A stretch of 64,000 nt of DNA from Lachnospiraceae bacterium (GTDB taxonomy: Bacteria > Bacillota > Clostridia > Lachnospirales > Lachnospiraceae), in the NCBI GenBank assembly GCA_017556805.1, contig JAFYMC010000018.1:113866-177865 (forward strand), read 5' to 3'. This document shows positions 14,939-22,771 of this stretch, piece by piece. The notes under the pieces are model-generated. The model was not told where the DNA came from. It did not search any database and saw only the letters and a list, made by a program, of their open reading frames with translations. A program made the translations under genes and the position numbers. Numbering within the stretch: position 1 is the stretch's first letter; the number at the start of each line of letters is the position of its first letter.

Positions 14939-15390
14939 AGGCCCGCTCCTTTCTCCTGCAAAGTTTCTCTCAGTTTCTTTAACACTTGTTTCAACTGTCT
15001 GTTGACCGCAAACCTGGAACAGCCCCGCAGCTCACAGATTACCTTTACCGGCACCTCATTGACATACCGCAAAAGCACCAGCTCCCGTTCCTCAGTCGTA
15101 AGCGCCTCCATGGCCTGCTTCATAACCACTCGTTCCAGCACGCGCGCCTCCGGGCCATCCTCCGATACTTCCTCCGGAAGCTCTTCAAACACCCGCTTGC
15201 GGGATTCGTCAATGCACAGATTCCTTGCAATGGTGTACAGATAGTTCAGTTCCCTGCCCCGTTCTTTATAGGTACTGTTTTCCAAAAAGCGTAGGAAGGT
15301 CTCCTGAGTCACATCTTCCGCTACCGTTTGGTTCTGTAATTTAAAATAGCAATAACGGTAAATTTTGTCATATTGCGCCTCGTAATCCAT
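14935..15390 (-). CDS. RNA polymerase ECF-type sigma factor
   Basis: 151 residues from MDYEAQYDKIY, ATG preceded by AAAGGAGGGGCTCC. Region 2 is 'YDKIYRYCYFKLQNQTVAEDVTQETFLRFLENS' with the conserved D-x-x-Q-E-T-F, followed by 'ELNYLYTIARNLCIDESRKR'. Region 4 is 'EALTTEERELVLLRYVNEVPVKVICELRGCSRFAVNRQLKQVLKKLRETL', a helix-turn-helix. It is short because the region 2-4 linker is brief, normal for ECF factors. It heads the sigma, membrane protein, ATPase, permease operon and probably directs its own transcription. Confidence 0.92.
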   Translation of the reverse strand: MDYEAQYDKIYRYCYFKLQNQTVAEDVTQETFLRFLENSTYKERGRELNYLYTIARNLCIDESRKRVFEELPEEVSEDGPEARVLERVVMKQAMEALTTEERELVLLRYVNEVPVKVICELRGCSRFAVNRQLKQVLKKLRETLQEKGAGL

Positions 15391-15455
15391 GGAGCCCCTC
15401 CTTTCTTTTGTAATCGGAAAATTCGTCGACGATTTTCCTTTCATAGTGATTAACG

Positions 15456-15481
15456 AAAAACTCCCCCGCAATGTGCGGGGG
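15456..15481 (-). terminator. Terminator of the 15509 mini-protein gene
   Basis: CCCCCGCA / TGCGGGGG arms around a 3-nt loop, followed on the minus strand by AGTTTTT. It lies 28 bp past the stop at 15509 and upstream of the sigma factor. Confidence 0.9.
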
Positions 15482-15508
15482 AAGAGAAAATTTTAATTAT
15501 TTACACTT

Positions 15509-15763
15509 TTATTTCTTGCACCGAATCAGTCCCCATATGCCGACGGCAACTAAAAGAACGCCTATGACACTTTCAATAATCACACCGCCGGCTCCCAAAG
15601 TTCCCACAACAAAAACCGCAGTCGGCCCGTCTGCGCCTCCGATAAAACCTACGGAACCAGACGGTTGTGAGGATAAAACAGCTCCGATAATCATGGGTAC
15701 GATTACGCCTAACAAAACCAGTCCTCCTGCAACAATGGAAATGATTGATAATACTTTCTTCAT
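15509..15763 (-). CDS. Mini membrane protein with Na+-decarboxylase beta-subunit signature
   Basis: 84 residues, GATAGGAGGATACATA before the ATG, own terminator. Two hydrophobic segments (about 4-30 and 55-79) flank 'SVGFIGGADGPTAVFVV' (about 37-53). The GGADGPT(A/S)(I/V)F string is the conserved region of the beta subunits of sodium-pumping decarboxylases (OadB, GcdB, MmdB), whose Asp takes part in Na+ movement. Those subunits have about 370-430 residues and nine or more helices, so this is only the core motif with one helix on each side. Similar short proteins are often labelled as beta subunits. A function has not been established. Confidence 0.8.
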   Translation of the reverse strand: MKKVLSIISIVAGGLVLLGVIVPMIIGAVLSSQPSGSVGFIGGADGPTAVFVVGTLGAGGVIIESVIGVLLVAVGIWGLIRCKK

Positions 15764-15784
15764 TATGTATCCTCCTATCTTCTT

Positions 15785-16045
15785 CTACAAAATACAAACA
15801 TTCTCGTACAGTCCCTTATCAAAGATATCCCGAACTGTCCTATCGTCTACGATATAAACTTCCACTTTGTTCACAAGCATCTCAAAATCATTGAACTCAC
15901 ATACCTCTACCTGTTCCACACCATCATAAAACCACCAACGGCTTGTATGATTGGTAATGGCACATTCCCGGTCTTTGTATACAAACTCGATTTCTCTGCC
16001 GTGCATAAGAAAATCTGCTATATCGCTAAATACGTATTCTTTCAT
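15785..16045 (-). CDS. Hypothetical protein, 86 residues
   Basis: Starts MKEYVFSDIADFLMHGREIEF; the ATG follows GGGGGAGGGTATGAA. It is soluble and acidic, with 'YKDRECAITNHTSRWWFYDGVEQVEVCEF' in the middle and 'MLVNKVEVYIVDDRTVRDIFDKGLYENV' near the end. It looks like the small immunity-like or antitoxin-like proteins found in clostridial accessory operons, but no family is recognised. It lies 14 bp downstream of the next gene. Confidence 0.65.
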   Translation of the reverse strand: MKEYVFSDIADFLMHGREIEFVYKDRECAITNHTSRWWFYDGVEQVEVCEFNDFEMLVNKVEVYIVDDRTVRDIFDKGLYENVCIL

Positions 16046-16059
16046 TTCATACCCTCCCC

Positions 16060-16509
16060 CTACCGGGTTATCTTCAGGCAATAAAACGACGGTCTGCCTG
16101 GTAACTGCTTATCCGGTTTATTCCAAATATCAGCACAATCCATTTCTTTCATATCTTGAATCGTCATCTCTCCGATAGAAAGAGTCCGTTTCTTAATCAT
16201 CGGGCTTTCCTCGTATTCATAATAACTCATCAGCCAAACATGCCATAATTCTATGGACTCTGCCTTTTCAAGGGCATCCCTCATATAATTCAGTATCTGT
16301 TCTGCCCGACCGTCCGTATAATTCCATTCCAAAGATACTCCGTACTTTTTGTCCGTATAATCCCCCACATCCGGAAATAAGCGCAAATAGAAATTACCAT
16401 CTGCGCCGCCATCATCTATGATACCATTATCAATATGTATCGGATACTCTTTTAACGGTGCCACTTCCTGTAACGGTATATCTGCAGCTATAAACGTACA
16501 AACGCTCAT
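16060..16509 (-). CDS. Hypothetical protein, 149 residues
   Basis: Soluble, no signal peptide. The N-terminus 'MSVCTFIAADIPLQEVAP' and the middle 'DDGGADGNFYLRLFPDVGDYTDKKYGVSLEWNYTDGRAEQILNYMRDAL' recur in unnamed clostridial proteins. Its ATG shares one base with the stop of the upstream gene (TAATG), so the two are co-translated. Function is not known; an immunity-protein role is only a guess from size and context. Confidence 0.65.
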   Translation of the reverse strand: MSVCTFIAADIPLQEVAPLKEYPIHIDNGIIDDGGADGNFYLRLFPDVGDYTDKKYGVSLEWNYTDGRAEQILNYMRDALEKAESIELWHVWLMSYYEYEESPMIKKRTLSIGEMTIQDMKEMDCADIWNKPDKQLPGRPSFYCLKITR

Positions 16510-16937
16510 TATCTTTTCTCCTCTACATATATTTCTGTTCCATAATGACTGCTCTGAAATTCGGAATCCAAGAAGACATTGAAGAACGGTGTCATCTTGT
16601 TCTCCAGCTCGATATTCTGCGGCTTCGGCATAGAAAGAAGCATATCGGAAAATTCCGGTGTCACATTTCCCTCAATCATCTTCCCGTAGGTCCAGTCACT
16701 TTCCTTTAACTTCCCGTACCGCAAGGCCAGCTCAATCCATTCGTCCTCTCCGTTCCAGCAGTGTATTTCGAAAGTTTTCGCAGTCTTTAAGGCTTCCTTC
16801 AGCAACGCCAACCACTTTGAATTGTCCTTTTCGGTTCTGTCAAAATAGATTGGGTATATTTCGTTTTCACAAGCAGGTGCATCATTTGCCTTCAAGCCGA
16901 TTATTTTCTCTGTTAATGCCTTCTCTAAATCTTTCAT
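16509..16937 (-). CDS. Hypothetical protein, 142 residues
   Basis: Soluble and acidic, ATG after GGAGGGAACG. The core includes 'KWLALLKEALKTAKTFEIHCWNGEDEWIELALRYGKL', and 'SDMLLSMPKPQNIELENKMTPFFNVFLDSEFQSSHYGTEIYVEEKR' ends it. No family recognised. It is first in a tight three-gene run (16937 down to 15785) of unknown proteins with small gaps or overlaps, so the three probably work together. Confidence 0.65.
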   Translation of the reverse strand: MKDLEKALTEKIIGLKANDAPACENEIYPIYFDRTEKDNSKWLALLKEALKTAKTFEIHCWNGEDEWIELALRYGKLKESDWTYGKMIEGNVTPEFSDMLLSMPKPQNIELENKMTPFFNVFLDSEFQSSHYGTEIYVEEKR

Positions 16938-16963
16938 CGTTCCCTCCGATATTCAATCACCTA

Positions 16964-17340
16964 TTATTTTATCTCATTCCCCTCAGCATCCAAAAAAACA
17001 TAATCCTGCGGAAGTAACTCATAATAATAATGGAACGGATACTCTCCTTCCGCGATTTCCACCTCTGTTATCTCACCCAATCCACCGATATTTCCGGTAA
17101 TCTGTATCTTCTTGCACTTTGGATTGTTCACCAAAAAGGAATAGCCATCTCCCCAGTTGTAGACAGCGATATCCTGTCCTCGCTCCACCGATTTGTATCT
17201 GCCTCCGCCACGGTGATTTCTTCCCGTGCCTTCGCAATTAAATCTTCTTCACCTTTTAATTTTTCTCGACAACCGGCCAAAGCAAGCACCACAATGCAAC
17301 TTAACATTAACATTAATATTAATAGCTTATTCTTCTTCAT
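16964..17340 (-). pseudogene. Frameshifted small lipoprotein gene
   Basis: The first part (17340 to about 17185) reads MKKNKLLILMLML with lipobox 'LALAGC' (Cys about 24) and a charged helix 'LIAKAREEITVAEADTNR'. From about 17188 the sensible protein continues in another frame ('ERGQDIAVYNWGDGYSFLVNNPKCKKIQITGNIGG ... YYYELLPQDYVFLDAEGNEIK'), while the original frame runs to an early stop at 17128. The two frames overlap by about 60 bp, so one lost or gained base near 17185-17195 explains it. It could be a true mutation or a sequence error. The ATG overlaps the upstream phosphoesterase stop (ATGA). Confidence 0.75.
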
Positions 17341-18197
17341 TTACTTTCCTCCCTTTCCAACTCTACCAAAATCACTTCCGGCCGATTGTTAAAGCGAAAC
17401 GGAAAGGCACTGTTTCCGATTCCCCTGCTCACAAACATCGTTGTCATTCCTTCCGTAAACAGCCCCGCATCGTATTCCGGAAAAAAGCCCTGATTCGGCA
17501 CCATCAGTCCGCCCACAAAGGGTAGTCGGAACTGCCCGCCGTGTGCATGACCGCTGAGAACCAAATCTATGTTACTGTCCGCATAGCTTTCAAACAGTTC
17601 CGGTCTGTGAGACAGCAAAATCGTGAATTCTTCTATATTCCCCGAAAGTGCTTGTAGTTTTTTCTTCATAACGGATTCGGAATCCCCATACAAATCATCC
17701 GTCGGAAAAGCAGGGTCATTCACACCGATTACCACCATCTTTTCTCCGGACAACTCCAACTCGACACTCGCATCCTCCAAAACAATAACGCCCTGCTTCG
17801 TCAGTCTTTCTTTTAACTCGTCATACTCAGATATACGGGCTTCATGATTTCCCGTCACATAATAGCAGGGAGCAATCTCCATAGCAGCCGTCGTAAACTG
17901 CAAAGCGACCTCAATATCCGTCCTACGGCAATCGACAAGGTCTCCTGTAATCGCAATCATATCCGGTGCTGCCTCCCGTAACATAGTCAGTAGCTTTTCG
18001 TTCTCTTTCCCCATCTCCGTGTTATGCAAATCGGATACATGGGCAATCCGATATCCGTCAAATCCTTCCGGCAAACGATTGCTTGTAACCGTATATCGGT
18101 TTAACTCCAGCGCCGTGTTGCCCCAGACAGTCCACATAATAAGGGCTGACAAGAAGGCTGCCAAGACTCCAAGCAAGATTCTTCTTTTTTTCTTCAC
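17337..18197 (-). CDS. Membrane-anchored metallophosphoesterase, YkuE-like
   Basis: 286 residues with a GTG start (AGGGAGGACAG upstream). One N-terminal helix (about 7-27) anchors an extracytoplasmic calcineurin-like domain. Metal ligands are clear: 'RIAHVSDLHNTEMGKENEKLL' (D, H), 'AITGDLVDCRR' (D), 'YVTGNHEAR' (N, H), 'LLSHRPE' (H) and 'VLSGHAHGGQFRLPFVGGLMVPNQG' (H, H). This last string is typical of the YkuE group, reported to act at the cell envelope. Substrate uncertain. It is translationally coupled to the frameshifted lipoprotein gene. Confidence 0.92.
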   Translation of the reverse strand: MKKKRRILLGVLAAFLSALIMWTVWGNTALELNRYTVTSNRLPEGFDGYRIAHVSDLHNTEMGKENEKLLTMLREAAPDMIAITGDLVDCRRTDIEVALQFTTAAMEIAPCYYVTGNHEARISEYDELKERLTKQGVIVLEDASVELELSGEKMVVIGVNDPAFPTDDLYGDSESVMKKKLQALSGNIEEFTILLSHRPELFESYADSNIDLVLSGHAHGGQFRLPFVGGLMVPNQGFFPEYDAGLFTEGMTTMFVSRGIGNSAFPFRFNNRPEVILVELEREESK

Positions 18198-18214
18198 TCC
18201 TGTCCTCCCTACTC

Positions 18215-18260
18215 AAAAACGGTTTCATGGTAACTCGTATTCCAGTTTACCACGAAACCG
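18215..18260 (-). terminator. Terminator of the 18308-19812 sigma/partner unit
   Basis: CGGTTTCaTGGTAA / TTACCAcGAAACCG arms with one mismatch and a 13-nt loop; on the minus strand TTTTT follows. Located 48 bp past the stop at 18308. Confidence 0.88.
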
Positions 18261-18307
18261 CCTATTCTTCCACTGTTTTTAGTCAAAAATTCCACGCAAA
18301 AGTAAGC

Positions 18308-19255
18308 CTACTCGGAAGGTCCTCCGCTTTGCTTAAAAGCGTCGAGCAACCTCCCATAACTCTCCTCCGGTATTTTAACGCACAAATCCCACATCCCCTG
18401 GAATCTGACGTACCCATCCTCGTGAAGTCTAAGATGTATCTTCGTCCCGTCCTTCATGTTAAAATACAGATGATATATCTCAGAATCTACCATATGTTGC
18501 CAACCTTCCTTCGCCGCCACATCCTGACAAAGGAGAAACTCTTCCGCGTCAAGCTTCTCAATAAACTCCCTTATATATGCTTCCTCCTTATCTAACACAT
18601 ACAGCTCTTCCTTACTATAAAACCAGGACTCCCGGCTTTCGAATTGTACTCCGGCAATGTTTCCTGACAGATGCAACCGGTCCTCATACAGTTCTTTCCC
18701 GTATTTTACGGTAATACCGTTGTTGCAAATATACATGCTGATAACACCGTTTGCCTCCTTTGTACAAAGCATAAACTCCGGGGCATACCCCTTCACGGAG
18801 TAAATATCTCCGCCGATGCTGCCCGCAAAGTCCACATAGCCCTCCTCCGGGGTCCACTCGTCAATCATCCCGGTTACGGTGCCCAGATACTCTCCTACAA
18901 TGCCTTCTACTTCGGTGAAATTCTCATAATACACATAGCAACGTCCTTCATAAATAAAGAAGCCTATCATATCAGCCATGGCCGTCGCTTCCTTCGACAG
19001 GGATACCTCCATGGCCGGAATCGTAATCCCTTCTTCCGATACCGTATATTCGGACGGTAGTTCTCCTTTTGTCGGAAGCGTCGATAACTTCCAAATCCCG
19101 CCTGCTACAATCATGCAGAGACAGGCGGCCAAAGCGCCCCACTTTACCCAAGCCGCGGTTTTCGCCTTCTTCGGCGGTTTCCTTCCCGGTGCCGCTTCCG
19201 CAATCAGGTCCTCGTCCATCTTTCCGAGCGCATCCAATAATCTTTCATTCTTCAT
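18308..19255 (-). CDS. Membrane-anchored partner of ECF sigma factor (anti-sigma-like)
   Basis: 315 residues. A cytoplasmic N-terminus of about 33 residues (MKNERLLDALGKMDEDLIAEAA) precedes one membrane helix (about 36-54) and a large outside domain with repeated Tyr-rich strands. The ATG overlaps the sigma factor stop (ATGA). This is the layout of single-pass anti-sigma proteins of clostridial ECF pairs, whose short N-terminal 'LDALGKMDE' segment precedes the helix. The outside domain is not recognised. The anti-sigma role rests on context. Confidence 0.75.
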   Translation of the reverse strand: MKNERLLDALGKMDEDLIAEAAPGRKPPKKAKTAAWVKWGALAACLCMIVAGGIWKLSTLPTKGELPSEYTVSEEGITIPAMEVSLSKEATAMADMIGFFIYEGRCYVYYENFTEVEGIVGEYLGTVTGMIDEWTPEEGYVDFAGSIGGDIYSVKGYAPEFMLCTKEANGVISMYICNNGITVKYGKELYEDRLHLSGNIAGVQFESRESWFYSKEELYVLDKEEAYIREFIEKLDAEEFLLCQDVAAKEGWQHMVDSEIYHLYFNMKDGTKIHLRLHEDGYVRFQGMWDLCVKIPEESYGRLLDAFKQSGGPSE

Positions 19256-19812
19256 AATACGATACCTTCCTTCTCAAGAGTCTTCTTCAATTTATTTCGG
19301 ATACGAAGTAACGTCATTTTCACCTTACCCTCGCTGATTTCAAAATCTTCCGCAATCTCTCCGATTGAACTCAAATACCAGTACCGTCTTACAAACATCA
19401 TTCTTTTTTCCACCGGTAATTCATGGGTAAAGCGGTTTAATACCTCCACCAAGTGTTTTTCTTCTACTGCCTGTTCCGTACTGTTTACCGCCGGAACACA
19501 CTCCTGCAGTTCGTCCAGCACAAGGGGGACCTGACCACAACCACGCTTTTCCCTGACATAATACCTATAGCGGTTCAAGGCGAGGTTGCGCGTGATTTTT
19601 CCAAGAAACGCCGGCAAGTTGACCGGACACTGCGGTGGGATAGCCTCCCAAGTCTTCAAATATGTATCGTTTACGCATTCCTCGCTGTCCTGCTCGTTAT
19701 ATAAAATGTGATACGCAACGGAATAGCAATACTTCCCATATTTGTCCGCAGTTTCCGATATGGCAGTTTCTGAGCGCTCATTGTACAATTGAATTATCTG
19801 CCTATCGTCCAT
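19252..19812 (-). CDS. RNA polymerase ECF-type sigma factor
   Basis: 186 residues. Region 2: 'DKYGKYCYSVAYHILYNEQDSEECVNDTYLKTWEAIPPQCPVNLPAFLGKITRNLALNRYR'. Region 4: 'RMMFVRRYWYLSSIGEIAEDFEISEGKVKMTLLRIRNKLKKTLE' with a clear helix-turn-helix. It is closely related to the factor at 22099-22662 ('SKYGSYCFSVAENILHNTEDSEECVSDTWLAAWNAMPPQRPT'), so the two pairs look like an old local duplication. AGAGAGGAGAAAAAG precedes the ATG. Confidence 0.93.
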   Translation of the reverse strand: MDDRQIIQLYNERSETAISETADKYGKYCYSVAYHILYNEQDSEECVNDTYLKTWEAIPPQCPVNLPAFLGKITRNLALNRYRYYVREKRGCGQVPLVLDELQECVPAVNSTEQAVEEKHLVEVLNRFTHELPVEKRMMFVRRYWYLSSIGEIAEDFEISEGKVKMTLLRIRNKLKKTLEKEGIVL

Positions 19813-19950
19813 CTTTTTCTCCTCTCTGTGTAATAAGGCCTTTCATCCCAATAGACACCAAAAGTACCATTGCGTAACACTCTTTTTCAAAAAAATCAAT
19901 ACCATTATATCATGCAATACAAGATATCACATTAGGTATTTATTAACACA

Positions 19951-19989
19951 AAAAGGCAGCCAACCTACGATTCTAAGCTTAGCTGCCTT
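19951..19989 (-). terminator. Terminator of the 20010-20885 unit
   Basis: AAGGCAGC / GCTGCCTT perfect arms with a loop of about 21 nt; on the minus strand TTTTTGTG follows. Starts 20 bp after the stop at 20010. Confidence 0.88.
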
Positions 19990-20009
19990 ATTTTGCTTAT
20001 TCCTTTTTC

Positions 20010-20408
20010 TTATTCTGTAACATTATATTCCTCTGTAACCCAAGGTTCTTCTGTTAAATCAATTACAGTACCGTCCGGTTCCTGAGTTTCTTCCTCAATT
20101 ACCGTATAAGTTATCACATCTTCTCTACCGTCATCGCCTATTTGAGCAACCCAACCGGAACCATTAAATAGAATTTTAACATTTTCTACCAATGAGTTTC
20201 CGGTTGCCGCATACGCAACCCCATTACCTCCTACAATCAAAACTCCTGCGATTGCTGCTGCGATTGCCACTTTCTTCATCAACGAACCTCTAACTTTCTT
20301 ATTCTCTAATCTTGACATATTTCTCACCTTTCTGCTTAACGCTTCTGGAGCATGTATTCCTGTGAATGTTTCCTTGTATTCAATTTTCAGTTTCATATCC
20401 TCATTCAT
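20010..20408 (-). CDS. Small membrane-anchored partner of ECF sigma factor
   Basis: 132 residues from the ATG at 20408 (MNEDMKLKIEYKETF); a TTG at 20414 in the same frame is closer to the AAAGGAGG and is the alternative start. A cytoplasmic N-terminus of about 45 residues precedes one helix (about 46-66, 'KVAIAAAIAGVLIVGGNGVAYAATG') and a short acidic outside tail ending 'VTEEYNVTE'. The gene follows the sigma factor stop by 6 bp. Its size and topology suggest an anti-sigma, although the outside part is much smaller than in the flanking pairs. Confidence 0.7.
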   Translation of the reverse strand: MNEDMKLKIEYKETFTGIHAPEALSRKVRNMSRLENKKVRGSLMKKVAIAAAIAGVLIVGGNGVAYAATGNSLVENVKILFNGSGWVAQIGDDGREDVITYTVIEEETQEPDGTVIDLTEEPWVTEEYNVTE

Positions 20409-20414
20409 AATCAA

Positions 20415-20885
20415 TCATGCCTCCTTTAATCTTTCTTTCAGCTTCTGTCTTGCCCGGAGCAATCGGTTTTGGACTGCCGTTTCAGAAATTTTCAAAATAT
20501 CTGCGATTTCTCTGACGTTATAATCTTCAAAATAGTACAGATGAACAACCTTCCTATATTTCATCGGAAGTTCTCTCACTGCATAATATAGATTACTTCT
20601 TTCAGGCATCTCAAATGCCGGTTCATGCGACAAATCTTCCATGGAAGCAACCTTACGCTTCCATGTGGTTCTCCACAAGCTCTTACACTCATTCATCGCT
20701 ACTCTAATCAGCCAAAATCTTGCCTGGTCATCATCCGCAAAACATTCTTCTCTTTCCAAAAGTTTCATAAAGGTATTCTGCACAACATCTTCTGCATCCA
20801 TATAATTTTTACAGCCATTTAGCGCTATCCTATATATACAATCCAGATAGAGTGTTACCATTCGCCCATATTCATTTGCGTCCAA
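20415..20885 (-). CDS. RNA polymerase ECF-type sigma factor
   Basis: 156 residues, TTG start with GATAGGAGAATTAG upstream. Region 2 is 'YLDCIYRIALNGCKNYMDAEDVVQNTFMKLLEREECFADDDQARFWLIRVAMNECKSL'. Region 4 is 'LPMKYRKVVHLYYFEDYNVREIADILKISETAVQNRLLRARQKLKERLK', a standard ECF helix-turn-helix. It belongs to a different subgroup from the neighbouring pair at 19252 and 22099. It is followed at once by its presumed membrane partner. Confidence 0.93.
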   Translation of the reverse strand: MDANEYGRMVTLYLDCIYRIALNGCKNYMDAEDVVQNTFMKLLEREECFADDDQARFWLIRVAMNECKSLWRTTWKRKVASMEDLSHEPAFEMPERSNLYYAVRELPMKYRKVVHLYYFEDYNVREIADILKISETAVQNRLLRARQKLKERLKEA

Positions 20886-21023
20886 ACTAATTCTCCTATC
20901 TTTTTCCTATCTCGAAAGGCCCTTCTAATAATAAAACGTTTTAAAAGGACAAAATATCCCAAACAAATTATTTTTTTCATACCACTTTTTTTCTTTATAC
21001 ACTACTCTTAATTGAAAACAAAC

Positions 21024-21045
21024 AGGGAGGTCTATCAACCTCCCT
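21024..21045 (-). terminator. Terminator-like hairpin after the DUF4179-type gene
   Basis: AGGGAGGT / ACCTCCCT perfect arms, 6-nt loop; on the minus strand GTTTGTTTTC follows. It lies 57 bp after the stop at 21102. Confidence 0.8.
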
Positions 21046-21101
21046 AACTCTTACTTCATACCGAACACACGCCTTCCAGACGAAATCAACCGGAACTTTC
21101 C

Positions 21102-22106
21102 TTATCTCACCGTAATCTCTGTTTTTCCGATTCGTACCGCTTTCACCTCATCCAAATTAATCGGAACACGCCACTGATAGGAACAGTTCAGTGTTGTTCC
21201 GTCACCCATCGGGACACAAGTTCCTCCACTGTCTCCGATGGTTGCCCCATTCTCGAGAACAACCTTTAATTGGCTCACAATTGCCAACGTCCCTTTCTCA
21301 TAATCGTACCGAAAACGAAGCCCGGTATTGGTTAATTCGATATCGGTAAACAACACAGACATTTCTTCCCGCGTATGCAAATTCATAAGCATTACCTCTG
21401 TATCCGGTAACGCTACAGACTCCGGCGGCTGGCTCCGGTCAATCGTAAACGAAAACTCCCAGACACCTTCTGTAACCGTTTTCTGTCTTTCAGACTGTAC
21501 GCCACGCATCAAATCTTCCAATACAAGATGTACCTCTAAAGGTTTCGTATCCAATGCAAACCCTTCTCCCGTTGCGTAGGAAAAGTCCATAAGAAATAAC
21601 GCCGCACCGTCTCCGTCCAAACCGTGAAACTGCACTCCGTAGCTTCCCAAACCACCGACTCCATCCATCGGATCAGGAGAAACCTCAAACTTAACCTCGT
21701 CAAAATTATAATGCTGACGCTTGGAAAACGCCACTCCTTCTACACGCAACAATAAATAGAAGTTATCATCGCCCATCGTTACAGAATCTACCGTAACGGT
21801 AGTCTCATCAACAGTTTTACTCTGACTTATGTCCTGACTCAGATGGTTAAGCAGTGCCTTCTGCCCCTCACTCATCTCCCGCCCGGTCACGAGTCCGAAA
21901 TAATGACCGAACCAGTTTTGTATACTGTCACCATATATAACCGCAACGGCACAGGCTCCCGTCAAAAGCAATGCCAACAAAGCCGCCACCAGCGAAATCG
22001 GAACCCTCCGACGTAGGGAGATATGTTTCGAAGTGGCAATTTCACTACGTTCCAAAACCTCTTCATCCAATCCACTTATACTTTTAAATAAATCTTCTCT
22101 ATTCAC
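21102..22106 (-). CDS. DUF4179-like membrane-anchored partner of ECF sigma factor
   Basis: 334 residues, GTG start with GGAGGGATATTTCA upstream, overlapping the sigma factor end by 8 bp. The N-terminal 35 residues are cytoplasmic ('MNREDLFKSISGLDEEVLERSE'), then a helix at about 36-58, then an outside domain. 'SQSKTVDETTVTVDSVTMGDDNFYLLLRVEG' (about 94-124) matches the DUF4179 pattern of anti-sigma-like proteins, and the rest is beta-rich. It probably holds the sigma factor at the membrane until an envelope signal arrives; the signal is unknown. Confidence 0.78.
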   Translation of the reverse strand: MNREDLFKSISGLDEEVLERSEIATSKHISLRRRVPISLVAALLALLLTGACAVAVIYGDSIQNWFGHYFGLVTGREMSEGQKALLNHLSQDISQSKTVDETTVTVDSVTMGDDNFYLLLRVEGVAFSKRQHYNFDEVKFEVSPDPMDGVGGLGSYGVQFHGLDGDGAALFLMDFSYATGEGFALDTKPLEVHLVLEDLMRGVQSERQKTVTEGVWEFSFTIDRSQPPESVALPDTEVMLMNLHTREEMSVLFTDIELTNTGLRFRYDYEKGTLAIVSQLKVVLENGATIGDSGGTCVPMGDGTTLNCSYQWRVPINLDEVKAVRIGKTEITVR

Positions 22107-22662
22107 TGAAATATCCCTCCTTACAAAGATGTACTTTCAGCATCTTGCGGGTTCTGCTTAAAATAACCATTACGTTATTCTCGGTCATGCTATACCTCTT
22201 TGCAATCACAGATACCGGTTCCGTAAAGAAATAACGGCGTACAAATACATTTCCTTCCCGTTCCGGTAATTCCCGTACAAAGCTCCGGATGCTCTGTTCC
22301 AGTTCTTTAGCCATGTATTCGCTTTCCGTGTCCGACTCGTTTGCTATACATTCCGCCAACTCTTCCAGTACAAGATGTACCTCACCCCCACCACGCTTCT
22401 CTGCGTTCCGGGCATGGAAGCGGTTAAAGGAAAGATTCCGGGTAATTTTCGCAAGAAACATACGAAGTACCGTTGGTCTCTGCGGCGGCATTGCATTCCA
22501 TGCAGCAAGCCAGGTGTCGCTCACACACTCCTCCGAATCCTCTGTATTATGTAAAATATTCTCCGCTACCGAAAAGCAATAGGAACCGTACTTGCTGTCA
22601 GTTTCGTGAATCGCTTCTTCCTTCCGTTTAAAATAAAGCTCAATAATCTGAGAATCCTCCAT
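22099..22662 (-). CDS. RNA polymerase ECF-type sigma factor
   Basis: 187 residues, AAAGGAGGCAGTGC before the ATG. Region 2 'DSKYGSYCFSVAENILHNTEDSEECVSDTWLAAWNAMPP' and region 4 'GNVFVRRYFFTEPVSVIAKRYSMTENNVMVILSRTRKMLKVHL' are intact. It is paralogous to the factor at 19252-19812. Its upstream region carries the periodic array at 22772-23018, which starts about 110 bp before the ATG, so the array could be in its leader or its control region. Confidence 0.93.
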   Translation of the reverse strand: MEDSQIIELYFKRKEEAIHETDSKYGSYCFSVAENILHNTEDSEECVSDTWLAAWNAMPPQRPTVLRMFLAKITRNLSFNRFHARNAEKRGGGEVHLVLEELAECIANESDTESEYMAKELEQSIRSFVRELPEREGNVFVRRYFFTEPVSVIAKRYSMTENNVMVILSRTRKMLKVHLCKEGYFSE

Positions 22663-22771
22663 GCACTGCCTCCTTTCGTTGTTCTAAAGGTCCCTTCACT
22701 CTATAAGACAGGAAATCACAGTGAAACCTTACAAAATTATGTATATTTTACTTCCTTATGTTTCATATTCC

